Source: Nitrosopelagicus sp. REDSEA-S31_B2
Lineage (GTDB): Archaea; Thermoproteota; Nitrososphaeria; Nitrososphaerales; Nitrosopumilaceae
Reading direction: 5' to 3'
Length of the DNA stretch: 42,848 nucleotides
NCBI GenBank assembly: GCA_001627235.1
Contig: LUPB01000004.1
Coordinates: 3,372-46,219, forward strand
Under the pieces are notes generated by a model, which saw nothing but the letters and a program-made list of their open reading frames with translations, was not told the DNA's origin and made no database searches. Shown piece after piece: positions 7,104-17,440 of the stretch. A program made the translations under genes and the position numbers. Numbering within the stretch: position 1 is the stretch's first letter; every line of letters begins with the position of its first letter.

Positions 7104-9974
7104 TTACTCAATCAAAATTGCTGGTTTGTATGGTCTTGCATGTCTTGCTTTTCCTTTAGGATCGTAAACATCCGTATCTGATTCAGAATAAACTTGAATT
7201 TCAACTCCAAACTCTTTTTGTCCCATACTGGATAGTTCTTCTGTTAGGAACTCTTTTTCATTAAATGAATCTGATTCAAGTTTCATTTTCTTAATTGACT
7301 CAGACTCTGAATGCAAGTCTTTAATCACTTTTTGAACATAATCTGGCATTTTCTTGGCATCAATAGTCTCAGGATCTGCAAGTAACTCCTTCATAACTAC
7401 TCCCATGTTGTTTTGACCTCCAACCATCACACTCAAAATTTTACGATAAATTTTTGATTTCATATTATCTGAATTCACATAGATGACAATTTTTTGTGGG
7501 GTAATTTTTGTTACCTTGAGAATGTTTGCAATGTCTTCGATGGTTGATTTTAACAATTCTTCTGCTTGAATTATTGTAGCATCAACTTTATCTGAAGAAT
7601 ATTCTGGCCATTGTGATTTTGATACTAATTCTACATTTCCTAATTTTTCCCACATTTCTTCGGCAACATGAGGTGCAAATGGAGAAAGCATTGCAACTCT
7701 AGTAGAATTTATCTGATGTAAAATTCCCGAAACATCGTTTCTTTGTTTTGCTTGAACTCTTTTTTGATACCAACTAAGATCACTTTCAAACGTAAACAGA
7801 ATTTCATGTAATGCCTCTCGCAATCTCATTTTTTCCACAGCTTCTGTTACTTCTGCAATTTTACTTTGAGTTTTAGATAAAATCCATCTGTCTTCAGCTT
7901 GTAACTCTCCAATCTCGTCTTTTTTGAGCGACTCACACTCCTCTAATAGTGATTGTAACTTGTTTTGAATACCTGAAACTGATTCCATGTTAAAGTCTGC
8001 ATCTTGTAACAGTTCTGCTGATGAGATAATTGCTAATCTAATTGGATCTGCACCGTGGTCACGGATTGCGGTACGAAGTGGTATGATATTGCCCATACTT
8101 TTTGACATTTTGGCGCCATCCATCATGACACTGCCATTAACAACAATCTCTTTTGGCCACAATTCTTTTTCAAATATTGCAGCATGATTCAAAACAAAAA
8201 ATGACAAGTGATTTTGTACTAAATCTCGTCCAGAATGTCTTGCGTCTACTGGATAGAAGTATTGGAACTCTCTTTTCACCGTACTGATTACATCTTCGGC
8301 AAGATTTGATGAACTTGTTACTGTTGTTAAATCTCCTTTATCTAAGAAAACATAATCAAAGAACTCTTTTGTAAGGTTCTCTGGCTTTACTGTTCCATCA
8401 TTTACAAATCGTGATATGGTATAGTATGCCATGTAAATGACACTATCAGACAATGATTCTACAATCCAGTCTTTATCCCATGGTAGTTTTGTACCAAGAC
8501 CCTGTTGTCGTGCACATGCTCTTTCATGTAGCCAATTAATTACGTCATGAAATTCTGTCTTTATCTTATTTGGAAGAATGTTCATGCTGTCAAGGCAATC
8601 TCTTGCTACTTCTTTCCATTTCTCATCTCCATAATTCAAGAACCATTGATTGTTCAAGACTTTAACGACACACTCGGCACCACAGCGGCATCTAATTGGT
8701 GAATTTTGTAAAGTTGGGAATGACTCTAACTGATTTTTATCTTTTAGCCAATCTCTAACCTTGTTTCGTCCAAACTCTACCTTTTCATTGACAAAATCTC
8801 CACACTTTTCATTTAATTTTCCACCGACAAACTCCTTGAGGTATAATTCTTCTGTAGCTTCTTCTAATTTTGAATCACTTTGGTCTGTAACTCCTAATCT
8901 TTCACAAACATCTTTTGCTGGAATCTCTCCATACCCTTCTGTTACTATGATTGGTATTGGTTCAATTTTTAATGCTAATTCGTGATTTTTTGATTTTAAA
9001 TCCATCAATGCTTGATAGTCTTTAGGTGCATGTGCTGGAACTGACATTACCAGACCTGTGCCCATTCCAGGTTCAACAAAATCTGCTTCGAAAATTGGAA
9101 TCTCTTGTTCTGTGTGTGGTGCCTTAGCTGTTTTACCAATAATTTCTGTTCCTTTGATGTCTCCTTCATTTGTAATTTCTTTTCCAAAGAATTCTAATTT
9201 TTCAACACATTCTTTTGAAACAATCCATTTCTCATCGTCAACTTTGATCTTTTTGTATATGACGTTTGGATTCACCCAGAGATTTGTAATACCAAAAAGC
9301 GTTTCAGGTCTTAATGTTGTAATTGGAAATACGTATTCATCTAGTCTGAATTTTACAAGATAGTTTTCATCATTAATCTTTGGTTCGACATCTCCCATTG
9401 TATCATGTTGTGATACTGGATTTTGATCAACTGGGCACCATCCTACTGGATGTGAACCCTGAATAATCCTGTCGTTGTCACGTAATGTAGTAATCTGCCA
9501 TTCGATAAATTTCTGATAACCTGGAACTATTGTTGTAAATTCTCGTCTCCAGTCAATAGAGTAGCCCATCTCAATCATTCCAGACTTTATTTCTTCATGA
9601 AAATAGTCTGCAATTTTTATTGGTTCAACAAATGTCTTGATTGCATCTTCTGGAACATGGTATATGTTTCGTAATCCATCAAGAATTTCTTTTTCACCTG
9701 CTTCAATTCTTTTTGCCATTCCAAGAACAGGAGTTCCAGTATAATGGAATCCCATTGGAAATAATACGTTGTATCCCTTCATTCTGTAAAATCTTGCATG
9801 AACATCTGCTAACGTGTATGTTCTACCATGTCCTATGTGTTGAGGTGAGTTTGGATATGGATATGCTACTGTAATGAATTTTTTTGGTTTATCATTTGGA
9901 TTTGTTTCAAAATCTTTAGCTTCTTGCCACTTGCTTCTCCATTTCTCATCAATTTGATTCCAGTTAATCTCCAT
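7104..9974 (-). CDS. leuS: Leucyl-tRNA synthetase
   Basis: 956 aa; YPYPNSPQHIGHGRTYTLADVHARF (HIGH), MMDGAKMSKSMGNII (KMSKS), archaeal LeuRS architecture. Confidence 0.95.
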   Translation of the reverse strand: MEINWNQIDEKWRSKWQEAKDFETNPNDKPKKFITVAYPYPNSPQHIGHGRTYTLADVHARFYRMKGYNVLFPMGFHYTGTPVLGMAKRIEAGEKEILDGLRNIYHVPEDAIKTFVEPIKIADYFHEEIKSGMIEMGYSIDWRREFTTIVPGYQKFIEWQITTLRDNDRIIQGSHPVGWCPVDQNPVSQHDTMGDVEPKINDENYLVKFRLDEYVFPITTLRPETLFGITNLWVNPNVIYKKIKVDDEKWIVSKECVEKLEFFGKEITNEGDIKGTEIIGKTAKAPHTEQEIPIFEADFVEPGMGTGLVMSVPAHAPKDYQALMDLKSKNHELALKIEPIPIIVTEGYGEIPAKDVCERLGVTDQSDSKLEEATEELYLKEFVGGKLNEKCGDFVNEKVEFGRNKVRDWLKDKNQLESFPTLQNSPIRCRCGAECVVKVLNNQWFLNYGDEKWKEVARDCLDSMNILPNKIKTEFHDVINWLHERACARQQGLGTKLPWDKDWIVESLSDSVIYMAYYTISRFVNDGTVKPENLTKEFFDYVFLDKGDLTTVTSSSNLAEDVISTVKREFQYFYPVDARHSGRDLVQNHLSFFVLNHAAIFEKELWPKEIVVNGSVMMDGAKMSKSMGNIIPLRTAIRDHGADPIRLAIISSAELLQDADFNMESVSGIQNKLQSLLEECESLKKDEIGELQAEDRWILSKTQSKIAEVTEAVEKMRLREALHEILFTFESDLSWYQKRVQAKQRNDVSGILHQINSTRVAMLSPFAPHVAEEMWEKLGNVELVSKSQWPEYSSDKVDATIIQAEELLKSTIEDIANILKVTKITPQKIVIYVNSDNMKSKIYRKILSVMVGGQNNMGVVMKELLADPETIDAKKMPDYVQKVIKDLHSESESIKKMKLESDSFNEKEFLTEELSSMGQKEFGVEIQVYSESDTDVYDPKGKARHARPYKPAILIE

Positions 9975-9983
9975 CTTGTTTAC

Positions 9984-12677
9984 CTATTGGATAATCATGG
10001 ACTTCGCATTTTTAATTGCATCTTCTTTTTTTGACTTGTCGGTTCCTCCTCCTTGGGCAAATTTTGGACTTCCTCCACCTGCTCCTCCTAAAATCTGAGA
10101 AATACTCTTGACAATTTCTCCTGCACTTTTCTCTTTTGAGATGTCTTCGCCTGCATAAACAATAACTCGAACTTTTTCTCCTTGCTCAAACAATCCGCAA
10201 TATACCAATTTTGGATCAGTCTTACAAAGTGTTTCACCTAATCCTATGTGGAACACATCATCATAGTTGTCACTTGTTGAATAACAAAAGTTTGCTTTTC
10301 CAGATTCTGCTAATTCCATTGTGATGTCATCTATCGTTACTGAACCTTGTTTACATTCTAACAGGGATTTTGCTATTACAGGAATTCTTTCTTTGGCAAG
10401 TTGTCTTTGTTCTAATCTACGCTCTTTTTCTTGTTCTCTTAGTTTCTCTTCTTTTTCTTTATTTTCTGAATCTACTTGCTTCTTTTTTACAAACTCCTTT
10501 GCCCCATCTCCAGAAACAAATTCAATCCTTACGACTCCGTCCTGAATTCTTTTTGTTCTTGTAATTTTGATTTGTTCAACATCTGATGTGTTTGCTACAT
10601 GTGTTCCTCCACACGCTTCTATGTCTAAATCTCCAATTGATACAATTCTAACTGATTTTACAGGCACAACTCCTCCCTGATAAATTCTAAATCCGTACTT
10701 TTGTTCTGCAGTACCTCGGTCAAAATTTTCTATCTTCACTGGTATGGATTTTTCAATAATTCCGTTTGCTGCCTGTTCAATTTTTACAACATCTTCATCT
10801 GTTAATGCAGAATGATGTGTAATGTCTAATCTTGCATGGTCGGCTTCTTTGAATGCTGAATGTTGCCATACCCATGAACCTAACACACTTCTTGCTGATG
10901 TATTTATGATGTGAGTGCTTGTATGATTTTTTGTTATGCCATCTCTTCTTGTTGAATCAACTACACACGAAACTGTATCACCTTCTTTTGGAATTTCTCC
11001 TTTAATTTCATGAACTACTATGTTACCGTGTTTTGTAATGTCCACTATGTCACATTCTGCAATCTTTCCATGATCTGGTTCTTGACCTCCACCTCTTGCA
11101 TAAAATCCAGTTTTATCTAGAACTACAAAATTATCAAACACCTTCAAAACTTTTGCACTAAACTCTCTTGGGTCGTCACCATAAAACAAAAGTTCGGTAT
11201 CTGGAATTCCTTCTAGTGGCAAGGTTAACTGCTCTTTTTGTTTCTTTGACTGATGCAAATCAGAAAGCTTTGCGTAAAATGTCGATGGAATTTCTGAAAT
11301 TACTTTCATTTCCTTTAGATATTCTGGAGTTACTCCATCAGATTCGTAAAGTCTTATCAAATCTGTTACGCTTGGTTCTTTGTCTAATTTACTAACAATT
11401 TTCTGCATTCTTTGTTTTGAACTATCGTATCTGCCTGCCTCAATTGAAATAATCTCTTTTACATCGTCTCGTGTATCTTCTAATTCTGGGTATGTATTTT
11501 TCAAATAATCAATCTGTATGTCGATTATTTCATCCAAATCAAATTTTAGCTTTAATCTGTCCATAGTTGAAACAATTCTTCGTAGCATTATTCGAAGGTT
11601 GTATCCTCCTCCGACATTGCTAGGAAGTGCACCATCTGAAATTGCAAAGATTAGTGTTCTGATATGGTCAATTATTAGATAAATTCCTTCTAGTGGTGTT
11701 ATAATGCGGTTAATCTGTTCATCTGATAATCCCGTAGATTTTATGGCATTTTTTCTCACTTGGGATAAATCATCATACAATTCCAAATTCTTTGCAATTT
11801 CGGTGAAATATGGAACAAGTACTGAAGAATTTGCATCTATCCCTGCATCCTGAATTAATTTTTCAGTAATCGGACCAAAGCAACAATCGTATGCAGTTGG
11901 TGTTCCCATTGTAATCCAAGCAAATCTCTCAAGACCTGCACCCATGTCAATAATTCTTTGATCAAGTGTTTTGTAATCTGAAAGGTCACCTTGAAATTCT
12001 GTAAAAACTGCGTTACCTAACTCTAAACCTCTAACAAAATATTCTAATGACGAACCAAAAGAACCTCCGCCTTCCCAAACATCTTCAACAAATGTAATTT
12101 CTTTTTTATCAATTCCAAATTGCTGTGTTAACAAATTAAAATCTAAATTAACACACTCATCTTTCCAATATCCACTTTCATTTGGTATGCTGTGTTGTCC
12201 TATCATGCAAAAAGATGAGAAATGTCTTCCAGTAACACCAACATTTTCTAAATCTTTGAACCTTAAACATGTCTGTGGTACAACAAGTGGGTTTGCAGGA
12301 AACTCAAATGTCACTTTACTTCCCATGACTCTTTGGAAATCAACAATTGATGCAATTGTAAAGTAAAGGTCATCTCTCCATCTGCATACAACTGGATATC
12401 TGTTAATTGAAGTATGATTGTTTTTCACGAAAAATGATTCTACTTCTTTCCATGATTGTGTATAATCGAATCTCTTTGATGTTGGTGGTTCCCCAATGAA
12501 TGAGTATGTATCATCAGAATGATCTGGACATTTGTCTCTATTTGCATCCAAAGTCCAGAAATATCTGTTACAAGTCTTGCATGATTTTCGTTCAAATCCT
12601 TGATCTTCGAAAAGATTAACGTTGTAGTATCTTTGTGGATCTGCTGAAAACTTGTCGAGAATCTCTTTTTTATTCAC
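9984..12677 (-). CDS. alaS: Alanyl-tRNA synthetase
   Basis: 897 aa; N-terminal Cys-rich archaeal extension, NVGGGYNLRIMLRR, editing motifs HTSTHI and CGGTH, C-terminal GGAGGGSPKFAQGGG. Confidence 0.97.
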   Translation of the reverse strand: MNKKEILDKFSADPQRYYNVNLFEDQGFERKSCKTCNRYFWTLDANRDKCPDHSDDTYSFIGEPPTSKRFDYTQSWKEVESFFVKNNHTSINRYPVVCRWRDDLYFTIASIVDFQRVMGSKVTFEFPANPLVVPQTCLRFKDLENVGVTGRHFSSFCMIGQHSIPNESGYWKDECVNLDFNLLTQQFGIDKKEITFVEDVWEGGGSFGSSLEYFVRGLELGNAVFTEFQGDLSDYKTLDQRIIDMGAGLERFAWITMGTPTAYDCCFGPITEKLIQDAGIDANSSVLVPYFTEIAKNLELYDDLSQVRKNAIKSTGLSDEQINRIITPLEGIYLIIDHIRTLIFAISDGALPSNVGGGYNLRIMLRRIVSTMDRLKLKFDLDEIIDIQIDYLKNTYPELEDTRDDVKEIISIEAGRYDSSKQRMQKIVSKLDKEPSVTDLIRLYESDGVTPEYLKEMKVISEIPSTFYAKLSDLHQSKKQKEQLTLPLEGIPDTELLFYGDDPREFSAKVLKVFDNFVVLDKTGFYARGGGQEPDHGKIAECDIVDITKHGNIVVHEIKGEIPKEGDTVSCVVDSTRRDGITKNHTSTHIINTSARSVLGSWVWQHSAFKEADHARLDITHHSALTDEDVVKIEQAANGIIEKSIPVKIENFDRGTAEQKYGFRIYQGGVVPVKSVRIVSIGDLDIEACGGTHVANTSDVEQIKITRTKRIQDGVVRIEFVSGDGAKEFVKKKQVDSENKEKEEKLREQEKERRLEQRQLAKERIPVIAKSLLECKQGSVTIDDITMELAESGKANFCYSTSDNYDDVFHIGLGETLCKTDPKLVYCGLFEQGEKVRVIVYAGEDISKEKSAGEIVKSISQILGGAGGGSPKFAQGGGTDKSKKEDAIKNAKSMIIQ

Positions 12678-12751
12678 TAAATTTTTGACCTAGTGCCGAT
12701 ATTAAGGACTGTCGATTCAACCGTTAAATATAGAAAAATGTGAAGCAATTC

Positions 12752-13270
12752 ATGTTCGGAAGAAAAAAAGGAGAAGTTAAAGAAGGAGATTTTGTATTTA
12801 CTTCTCGAAAAGATGAAGAAGGAGATTTTCATAACATCGTATTTGGAACAGTTACAGGTGTTGATGGAAATAAAATCGGTCTGAATGGTTTTATCGTAAA
12901 TCCTGTTGGTCTAAAAAATAAAGTCTCACAAGGAAAAGCCGGTCCACGTTCAAAAGAAATTCTAACAGATCCTTCCTCTGAGAACTGTATTTTTGCTTTA
13001 ATCTATAGAATCGAGTATGAAAACTTCACCGATGTTATTGATATTGAAGCTGAAAAAGTAGAATTTATCTCAAAAAAGATTTTCACCGTCTTTGATGGCT
13101 GGATTCGAGAATCTCTATCTGAACTAATCAATAATGTACTTTCTTTGCCACCTGGTACAGAACAAGATCATGCCAAGAGAATCCTAAAACAAAAGATGGA
13201 GAATCTCTATGATAAAGACCTGAAGAAAAACCTCTATTCTGTTTGCAGAAGCCTAAAAATTCTGATCTAA
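12752..13270 (+). CDS. Conserved hypothetical protein
   Basis: [53 protein letters not shown]...; start at ATG 12752 or GTG 12740. Confidence 0.65.
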   Translation: MFGRKKGEVKEGDFVFTSRKDEEGDFHNIVFGTVTGVDGNKIGLNGFIVNPVGLKNKVSQGKAGPRSKEILTDPSSENCIFALIYRIEYENFTDVIDIEAEKVEFISKKIFTVFDGWIRESLSELINNVLSLPPGTEQDHAKRILKQKMENLYDKDLKKNLYSVCRSLKILI

Positions 13271-13286
13271 GGGTAAATTCTGATAG

Positions 13287-13296
13287 CTTTTTATTA
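13287..13296 (+). promoter_or_regulatory. Putative TATA box for rpl12
   Basis: ctttttatta about 22-31 nt upstream of the ATG at 13318. Confidence 0.4.
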
Positions 13297-13317
13297 TGCC
13301 TGACGGCTTTTTTGTAC

Positions 13318-13629
13318 ATGGAATATGTTTACGCTGCATTGATGTTGCACAAACTCGAAAAAGAAGTTAACGAAGCAAACGTTACTAGCGTAGTTAAAGC
13401 AACCGGCGCCGAAGTCAACGAAGCCCAAGTTAAAGCACTTGTAGCATCATTGGCCGATGTTAACATCGAAGAGGCAATCAAAGCAGCACCTGTAGCAGTT
13501 GCCGCAGCAGCACCAGCAGCAGACGCTCCAGCAGAAGGTGGAGACGACAAGAAAGAAAAGAAAGCAGAACCACCAAGCGAGAAACAAGAAGAAGCAGCAA
13601 TGGAAGGCTTATCCTCTCTATTCGGCTAA
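13318..13629 (+). CDS. rpl12: Ribosomal stalk protein P1/L12
   Basis: [30 protein letters not shown]..., Ala-rich hinge, acidic tail [13 protein letters not shown]. Confidence 0.95.
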   Translation: MEYVYAALMLHKLEKEVNEANVTSVVKATGAEVNEAQVKALVASLADVNIEEAIKAAPVAVAAAAPAADAPAEGGDDKKEKKAEPPSEKQEEAAMEGLSSLFG

Positions 13630-13684
13630 ACTATCCTCAAAACCTTTTCAACGTTATTAGTGACTAGATTCTACTGTTATTGGT

Positions 13685-14320
13685 TTGGCAGACTCATCTT
13701 TGTCAATTGAGTTTTTCATTTACATTTTAGATCTATTTGGAACAATGGCTTTTGCTGTAACTGGTGCATTCAAGGCCATTGAACACAAAGCCGACATTGT
13801 GGGAATAATCATTCTTGCTACAATTACAGGTGTTGCTGGCGGTACAATACGTGATGTCATTCTTGGTAAGGACTTGCCAAATTCTCTAATTGATCCTTCA
13901 TATGTCATAATTACTGTTGTATCTGCTATTGTAATCTTCCTTTTGCACTCTAAAATGAAAAAACATTGGAACGTATTTTTGAAATTTGATGCTATTGGAT
14001 TAGGAGTTTTTACTGTAATTGGTGCAACTTTTGCCTATAACATGTTTGGAATGAACTTCCTTGTAATCGTGCTTTCTGGAATGCTTACTGCTATTGGTGG
14101 TGGAATATTACGTGATGTGTTTGTTAGCCAAACTCCTATAGTATTTGTCAAAGAATTGTATGCATCAGCCAGTTTTCTAGGTGCATCTGTATTCTACATT
14201 GTGATATTTCTCACAAATGATGTGTATGCAGGAACAATATCTGGACTATTATTGGCTACTGGACTAAGAATGGTTGCAATGAAGTATAATTGGAACTTGC
14301 CTAAGGTAAAAAGTAGTTAA
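13685..14320 (+). CDS. TRIC-type (UPF0126/YadS-like) membrane protein, putative cation channel
   Basis: Duplicated GTMAFAVTGAFKAIEHKADIVGIIILATITGVAGGTIRDVILG / GLGVFTVIGATFAYN...GGGILRDVF; multiple TM segments. Confidence 0.85.
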   Translation: MADSSLSIEFFIYILDLFGTMAFAVTGAFKAIEHKADIVGIIILATITGVAGGTIRDVILGKDLPNSLIDPSYVIITVVSAIVIFLLHSKMKKHWNVFLKFDAIGLGVFTVIGATFAYNMFGMNFLVIVLSGMLTAIGGGILRDVFVSQTPIVFVKELYASASFLGASVFYIVIFLTNDVYAGTISGLLLATGLRMVAMKYNWNLPKVKSS

Positions 14321-15187
14321 TTATGCAGGTGTGTAGTCTTTTGCTTTAGAAGCGACGCCTTGTGCTTGTCCATGTGCCTTTTGTAAGATTTGTTCTTTGG
14401 TGTCTTCAGTCATATATCCTGCTTCAGTTGAAACAGAACGGGCTGATTGTGCTGCCTTTGCTAATATTTGTTCAATGTTGTCTGCAGTAATGTATGCTGC
14501 TTCGATTGAAAGTGAAACTGCTTGTTGATGGGCTTGTGCCAAATCATTTCTGAATTTCTCAACATCGATAATCATCTCTTCTTGTTGATAGACTAATCCT
14601 TCTTCTAGTGCTGAATTGAGAACAATTCCTGCCTCAATTGCTTTAATGTCTAGTTTAGTCAATAATCCTGCGAGTTTTTCAGATATTGGTTCTCCTTTCT
14701 TGACAGGTACTGTCTCTTTCATAATCCAGATTGTACCTTGGTCAATCTTTGTTGGAATATTATTTTCTTTAAAGTCAGTTAACATTGGTCCTGGTGCAAT
14801 TCCAGTATTCTTTGGTGGAATGACAACATCCATGCTTGCATTATCTCCACCTCTTGCAAATAGCATAACTTTGTTTTTTCCTAAAAGAACATTGAGTTTG
14901 AATGGTGACATGTTTGTAAACATGAAAAGACACTGTCCCTCTAGTTTGTCAATAAATTTGTCTACTCCTGTTACTCCAGCTTTTTCTAAAGCTAATCTTG
15001 CAACTTTATCTTTAACACTAAATATTTCAACTTCACCCTGAAGTTTCTTTCTTAGTGGAAGTAATTGTGATGCTCTAACTTTTTCCATTCTTACAAGAGC
15101 TATGACATTGTATTTTTTTGGAAGCTCTTGTAGCTGTTGATACATCTGTGTTTTCTTTTTTGGATATGTTGTTCTATTCTCATGCAT
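14321..15187 (-). CDS. rpl10: Ribosomal protein uL10 (P0)
   Basis: YPKKKTQMYQQLQELPKKYNVIALVRMEKVRASQLLPLRKKL...NTGIAPGPMLTDFKENNIPTKIDQGTIWI; directly downstream of rpl1. Confidence 0.92.
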   Translation of the reverse strand: MHENRTTYPKKKTQMYQQLQELPKKYNVIALVRMEKVRASQLLPLRKKLQGEVEIFSVKDKVARLALEKAGVTGVDKFIDKLEGQCLFMFTNMSPFKLNVLLGKNKVMLFARGGDNASMDVVIPPKNTGIAPGPMLTDFKENNIPTKIDQGTIWIMKETVPVKKGEPISEKLAGLLTKLDIKAIEAGIVLNSALEEGLVYQQEEMIIDVEKFRNDLAQAHQQAVSLSIEAAYITADNIEQILAKAAQSARSVSTEAGYMTEDTKEQILQKAHGQAQGVASKAKDYTPA

Positions 15188-15188
15188 T

Positions 15189-15842
15189 TTATTTCACCTT
15201 ATGATCTAGTTTTACTGCTTTTCCCATTGTTGTCTTAATCATATACTTTCTAATGTTCTTGTCACCGTTTGGCAATTTTCCTTTCAAGTTGTTAATTACT
15301 GCCATTGCATTTGCAGCAACTTGATGTTCGTCCATTTCTGAATCTCCAACTTTACATGAAATTGAAAGTGAATTTTTTACTCTAACTCTAATTGATGTTT
15401 TAAATCTACTTAGGAATGATTCTATTGGTGCGTTAAATGGTACTGGTGTTGGCATTTTTCCTCTAGGTCCTAAAAGTTGTCCTAATGATTTACCTACTAC
15501 AGGCATTAGTTTTGTATCTGCTAGGAAAAAGTCGTATTTGTTGATTAATTTTCGTGATGCTCTCTTATCTTCTGCTAATTTGTTTACATTATCATTATCT
15601 AAAACTTCGTCTGCTTTTGCTTCTTTTGCTTTTAGTCCCATATCTCCTGAAGCCATGACACAAACTGCTGCTGGTTTTGACATTTGGTTTGGTAGTTGAA
15701 TTACCTCATTTAGTGCAAATCCCTTTTTGACATCAATATCTTTTAGGGTGATGTAAAGCTCAAGTGATTCTTTGAACTTTCTTTCTTTTTCTCCTTTCTT
15801 TGCTTCTTGGATTAATGTGACGATTTCAGACTCGTTAACCAT
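15189..15842 (-). CDS. rpl1: Ribosomal protein uL1
   Basis: LGQLLGPRGKMPTPVPF, MDEHQVAANAMAVINNLKGKLPNGDKNIRKYMIKTTMGKAVKL. Confidence 0.93.
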   Translation of the reverse strand: MVNESEIVTLIQEAKKGEKERKFKESLELYITLKDIDVKKGFALNEVIQLPNQMSKPAAVCVMASGDMGLKAKEAKADEVLDNDNVNKLAEDKRASRKLINKYDFFLADTKLMPVVGKSLGQLLGPRGKMPTPVPFNAPIESFLSRFKTSIRVRVKNSLSISCKVGDSEMDEHQVAANAMAVINNLKGKLPNGDKNIRKYMIKTTMGKAVKLDHKVK

Positions 15843-15981
15843 GTCAAAAACCTTAATTCCTCACTTATTATCGTTTAGAGTAAATAATTTCCGGGACCAT
15901 TATTTTTCCAATATTGACACATCTTTATCCAAATTTTAGCAAAATTCTAGATGTTTCTGGCAAAACTTACATTTACTACTA

Positions 15982-15996
15982 AAATTTACTAAATTT
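15982..15996. promoter_or_regulatory. Candidate Lrp-family operator (palindrome AAATTT-ACT-AAATTT)
   Basis: aaatttactaaattt is a dyad apart from its central base, ending 6 nt before the Lrp-like ATG in the rpl1/lrp divergent intergenic region. Confidence 0.4.
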
Positions 15997-16002
15997 AAGA
16001 AA

Positions 16003-16458
16003 ATGGCTAAAGCAGATGACCTTGATCTTAAACTATTATCTGAATTAAAAAAAGATGGAAGTATCTCTATTCCACTTTTGGCAAAAAAACTCAACATCAA
16101 TGCATCTGTTTTGTACAGCAGAATCAAACGTCTGCAAAAAAAGAAAATGATAAAGAAATTCACCATAGATATTGATGAATCTCAATTAGGATTTGGTGTA
16201 AAAGCGTATGTTGGAATAAACCGAGACCCAAAATTTAAGACAGAAATTCATGAAAATCTATTGAAAATCCCAGAAATTGACCGAATCATTGAGGTAACTG
16301 GTAGATTTGATTTGATGGTTGGTGCCTTAGCTGAAGATCTTGAACAATTACACAATATTGTAGTGGACAAAATTGGGAAAATTGATGGAATTCAGAATAC
16401 TGAAACCTTTGTTGAATTGGAAAGAACTGAAAAATCTCCGATGTATCTTTCTAACTAG
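16003..16458 (+). CDS. Lrp/AsnC-family transcription regulator
   Basis: N-terminal HTH DLKLLSELKKDGSISIPLLAKKLNINASVLYSRIKRLQKKKMIKKFTIDI plus AsnC/RAM domain VTGRFDLMVGALAED. Confidence 0.92.
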   Translation: MAKADDLDLKLLSELKKDGSISIPLLAKKLNINASVLYSRIKRLQKKKMIKKFTIDIDESQLGFGVKAYVGINRDPKFKTEIHENLLKIPEIDRIIEVTGRFDLMVGALAEDLEQLHNIVVDKIGKIDGIQNTETFVELERTEKSPMYLSN

Positions 16459-16939
16459 TCTGTAATTTTTCGTCCCATTTACCGTCATTAACCTCGACAG
16501 TAATCTCTTTTGGTGTTTTACCTTCTACTTTGATGCCTAGACATTGGCATGTTCCAATAATCTGTTTTGCGACTGATTTAAGCTCGGATGCATATGATGT
16601 TTCGAGTTTAACATTTGCAACTTTGACTACTGCTTCCATTCCGATGTCAGCAACCCATTCTGTGCCAGAAGTGCCAGAACCTTTTTGGATGTTTGCCTCT
16701 TTGAGAATTAGTGCAGATGCTGATGGAATTCCAACATCAATGTCCCATTCTTTTGTATCTGTGTCAACACTAACTGTGACTGGAACTTTCATTCCCTTAA
16801 AGTCACCTGTTTTTTCATTAATCTTGTTGATAACTTCCATGATGTTTACTCCAAGTGGACCAAGTGCTGGACCTAGTGGAGGACCTGCAGAAGCTTCTCC
16901 TCCTGTTACTTGTGCTGAAATTGATTGTTTATCGCCCAT
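16451..16939 (-). CDS. rpl11: Ribosomal protein uL11
   Basis: GGEASAGPPLGPALGPLGVNIMEVINKINEKTGDFKGMKVPV. Confidence 0.96.
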   Translation of the reverse strand: MGDKQSISAQVTGGEASAGPPLGPALGPLGVNIMEVINKINEKTGDFKGMKVPVTVSVDTDTKEWDIDVGIPSASALILKEANIQKGSGTSGTEWVADIGMEAVVKVANVKLETSYASELKSVAKQIIGTCQCLGIKVEGKTPKEITVEVNDGKWDEKLQTS

Positions 16940-16975
16940 TTGAAATTCGTCTCTTTTTTAATGATTTATTCCTTC

Positions 16976-17431
16976 CTATGATGCAACCGGTTTGAGATAG
17001 TTTGCATCTACTGTTACTGGTAATTGATATGGAGCATCTAGTAAAACTACTGTAGCTTCTTCTTTATCGTGATCAACTCTTGTAATGGTTGCTTTCATTC
17101 CTTTGAATGGTCCGCCAATTACTTCTACTGTTCCATCAACTGCTAATTCTGAAACTGTGGATTTCTTTACAAGATAACTTTCAATTTCGCTAAATTCTAA
17201 CTCTCCTCTTAATTGTCCTTTTACATGTCTCAATCCTTGAGTTGCCATAAACATGACTTGTGGATCGTTTGCTTCAATAACGACATATCCTTTCAAGTTC
17301 TCAACAATTAGGACTGATTGAACATCTAGTTCACCGCTTCTCATTTTTGCTTCTAATTGTCTCAAAACGACCTTCTCTTGACCTCCGGTGGTTCTAAGTG
17401 CAAATAAGTGGGAATTGGTTGTTTCTGACAT
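16976..17431 (-). CDS. spt5: Transcription elongation factor Spt5/NusG
   Basis: FALRTTGGQEKVVLRQLEAK NGN domain and KOW (DGTVEVIGGPFKGMKATITRVD); between secE and rpl11. Confidence 0.93.
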   Translation of the reverse strand: MSETTNSHLFALRTTGGQEKVVLRQLEAKMRSGELDVQSVLIVENLKGYVVIEANDPQVMFMATQGLRHVKGQLRGELEFSEIESYLVKKSTVSELAVDGTVEVIGGPFKGMKATITRVDHDKEEATVVLLDAPYQLPVTVDANYLKPVAS

Positions 17432-17440
17432 TTTCTATCT

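Noticed and set aside
8761-9363. Plus-strand ORFs opposite leuS and alaS
   Set aside because: Antisense shadows of long conserved synthetase genes
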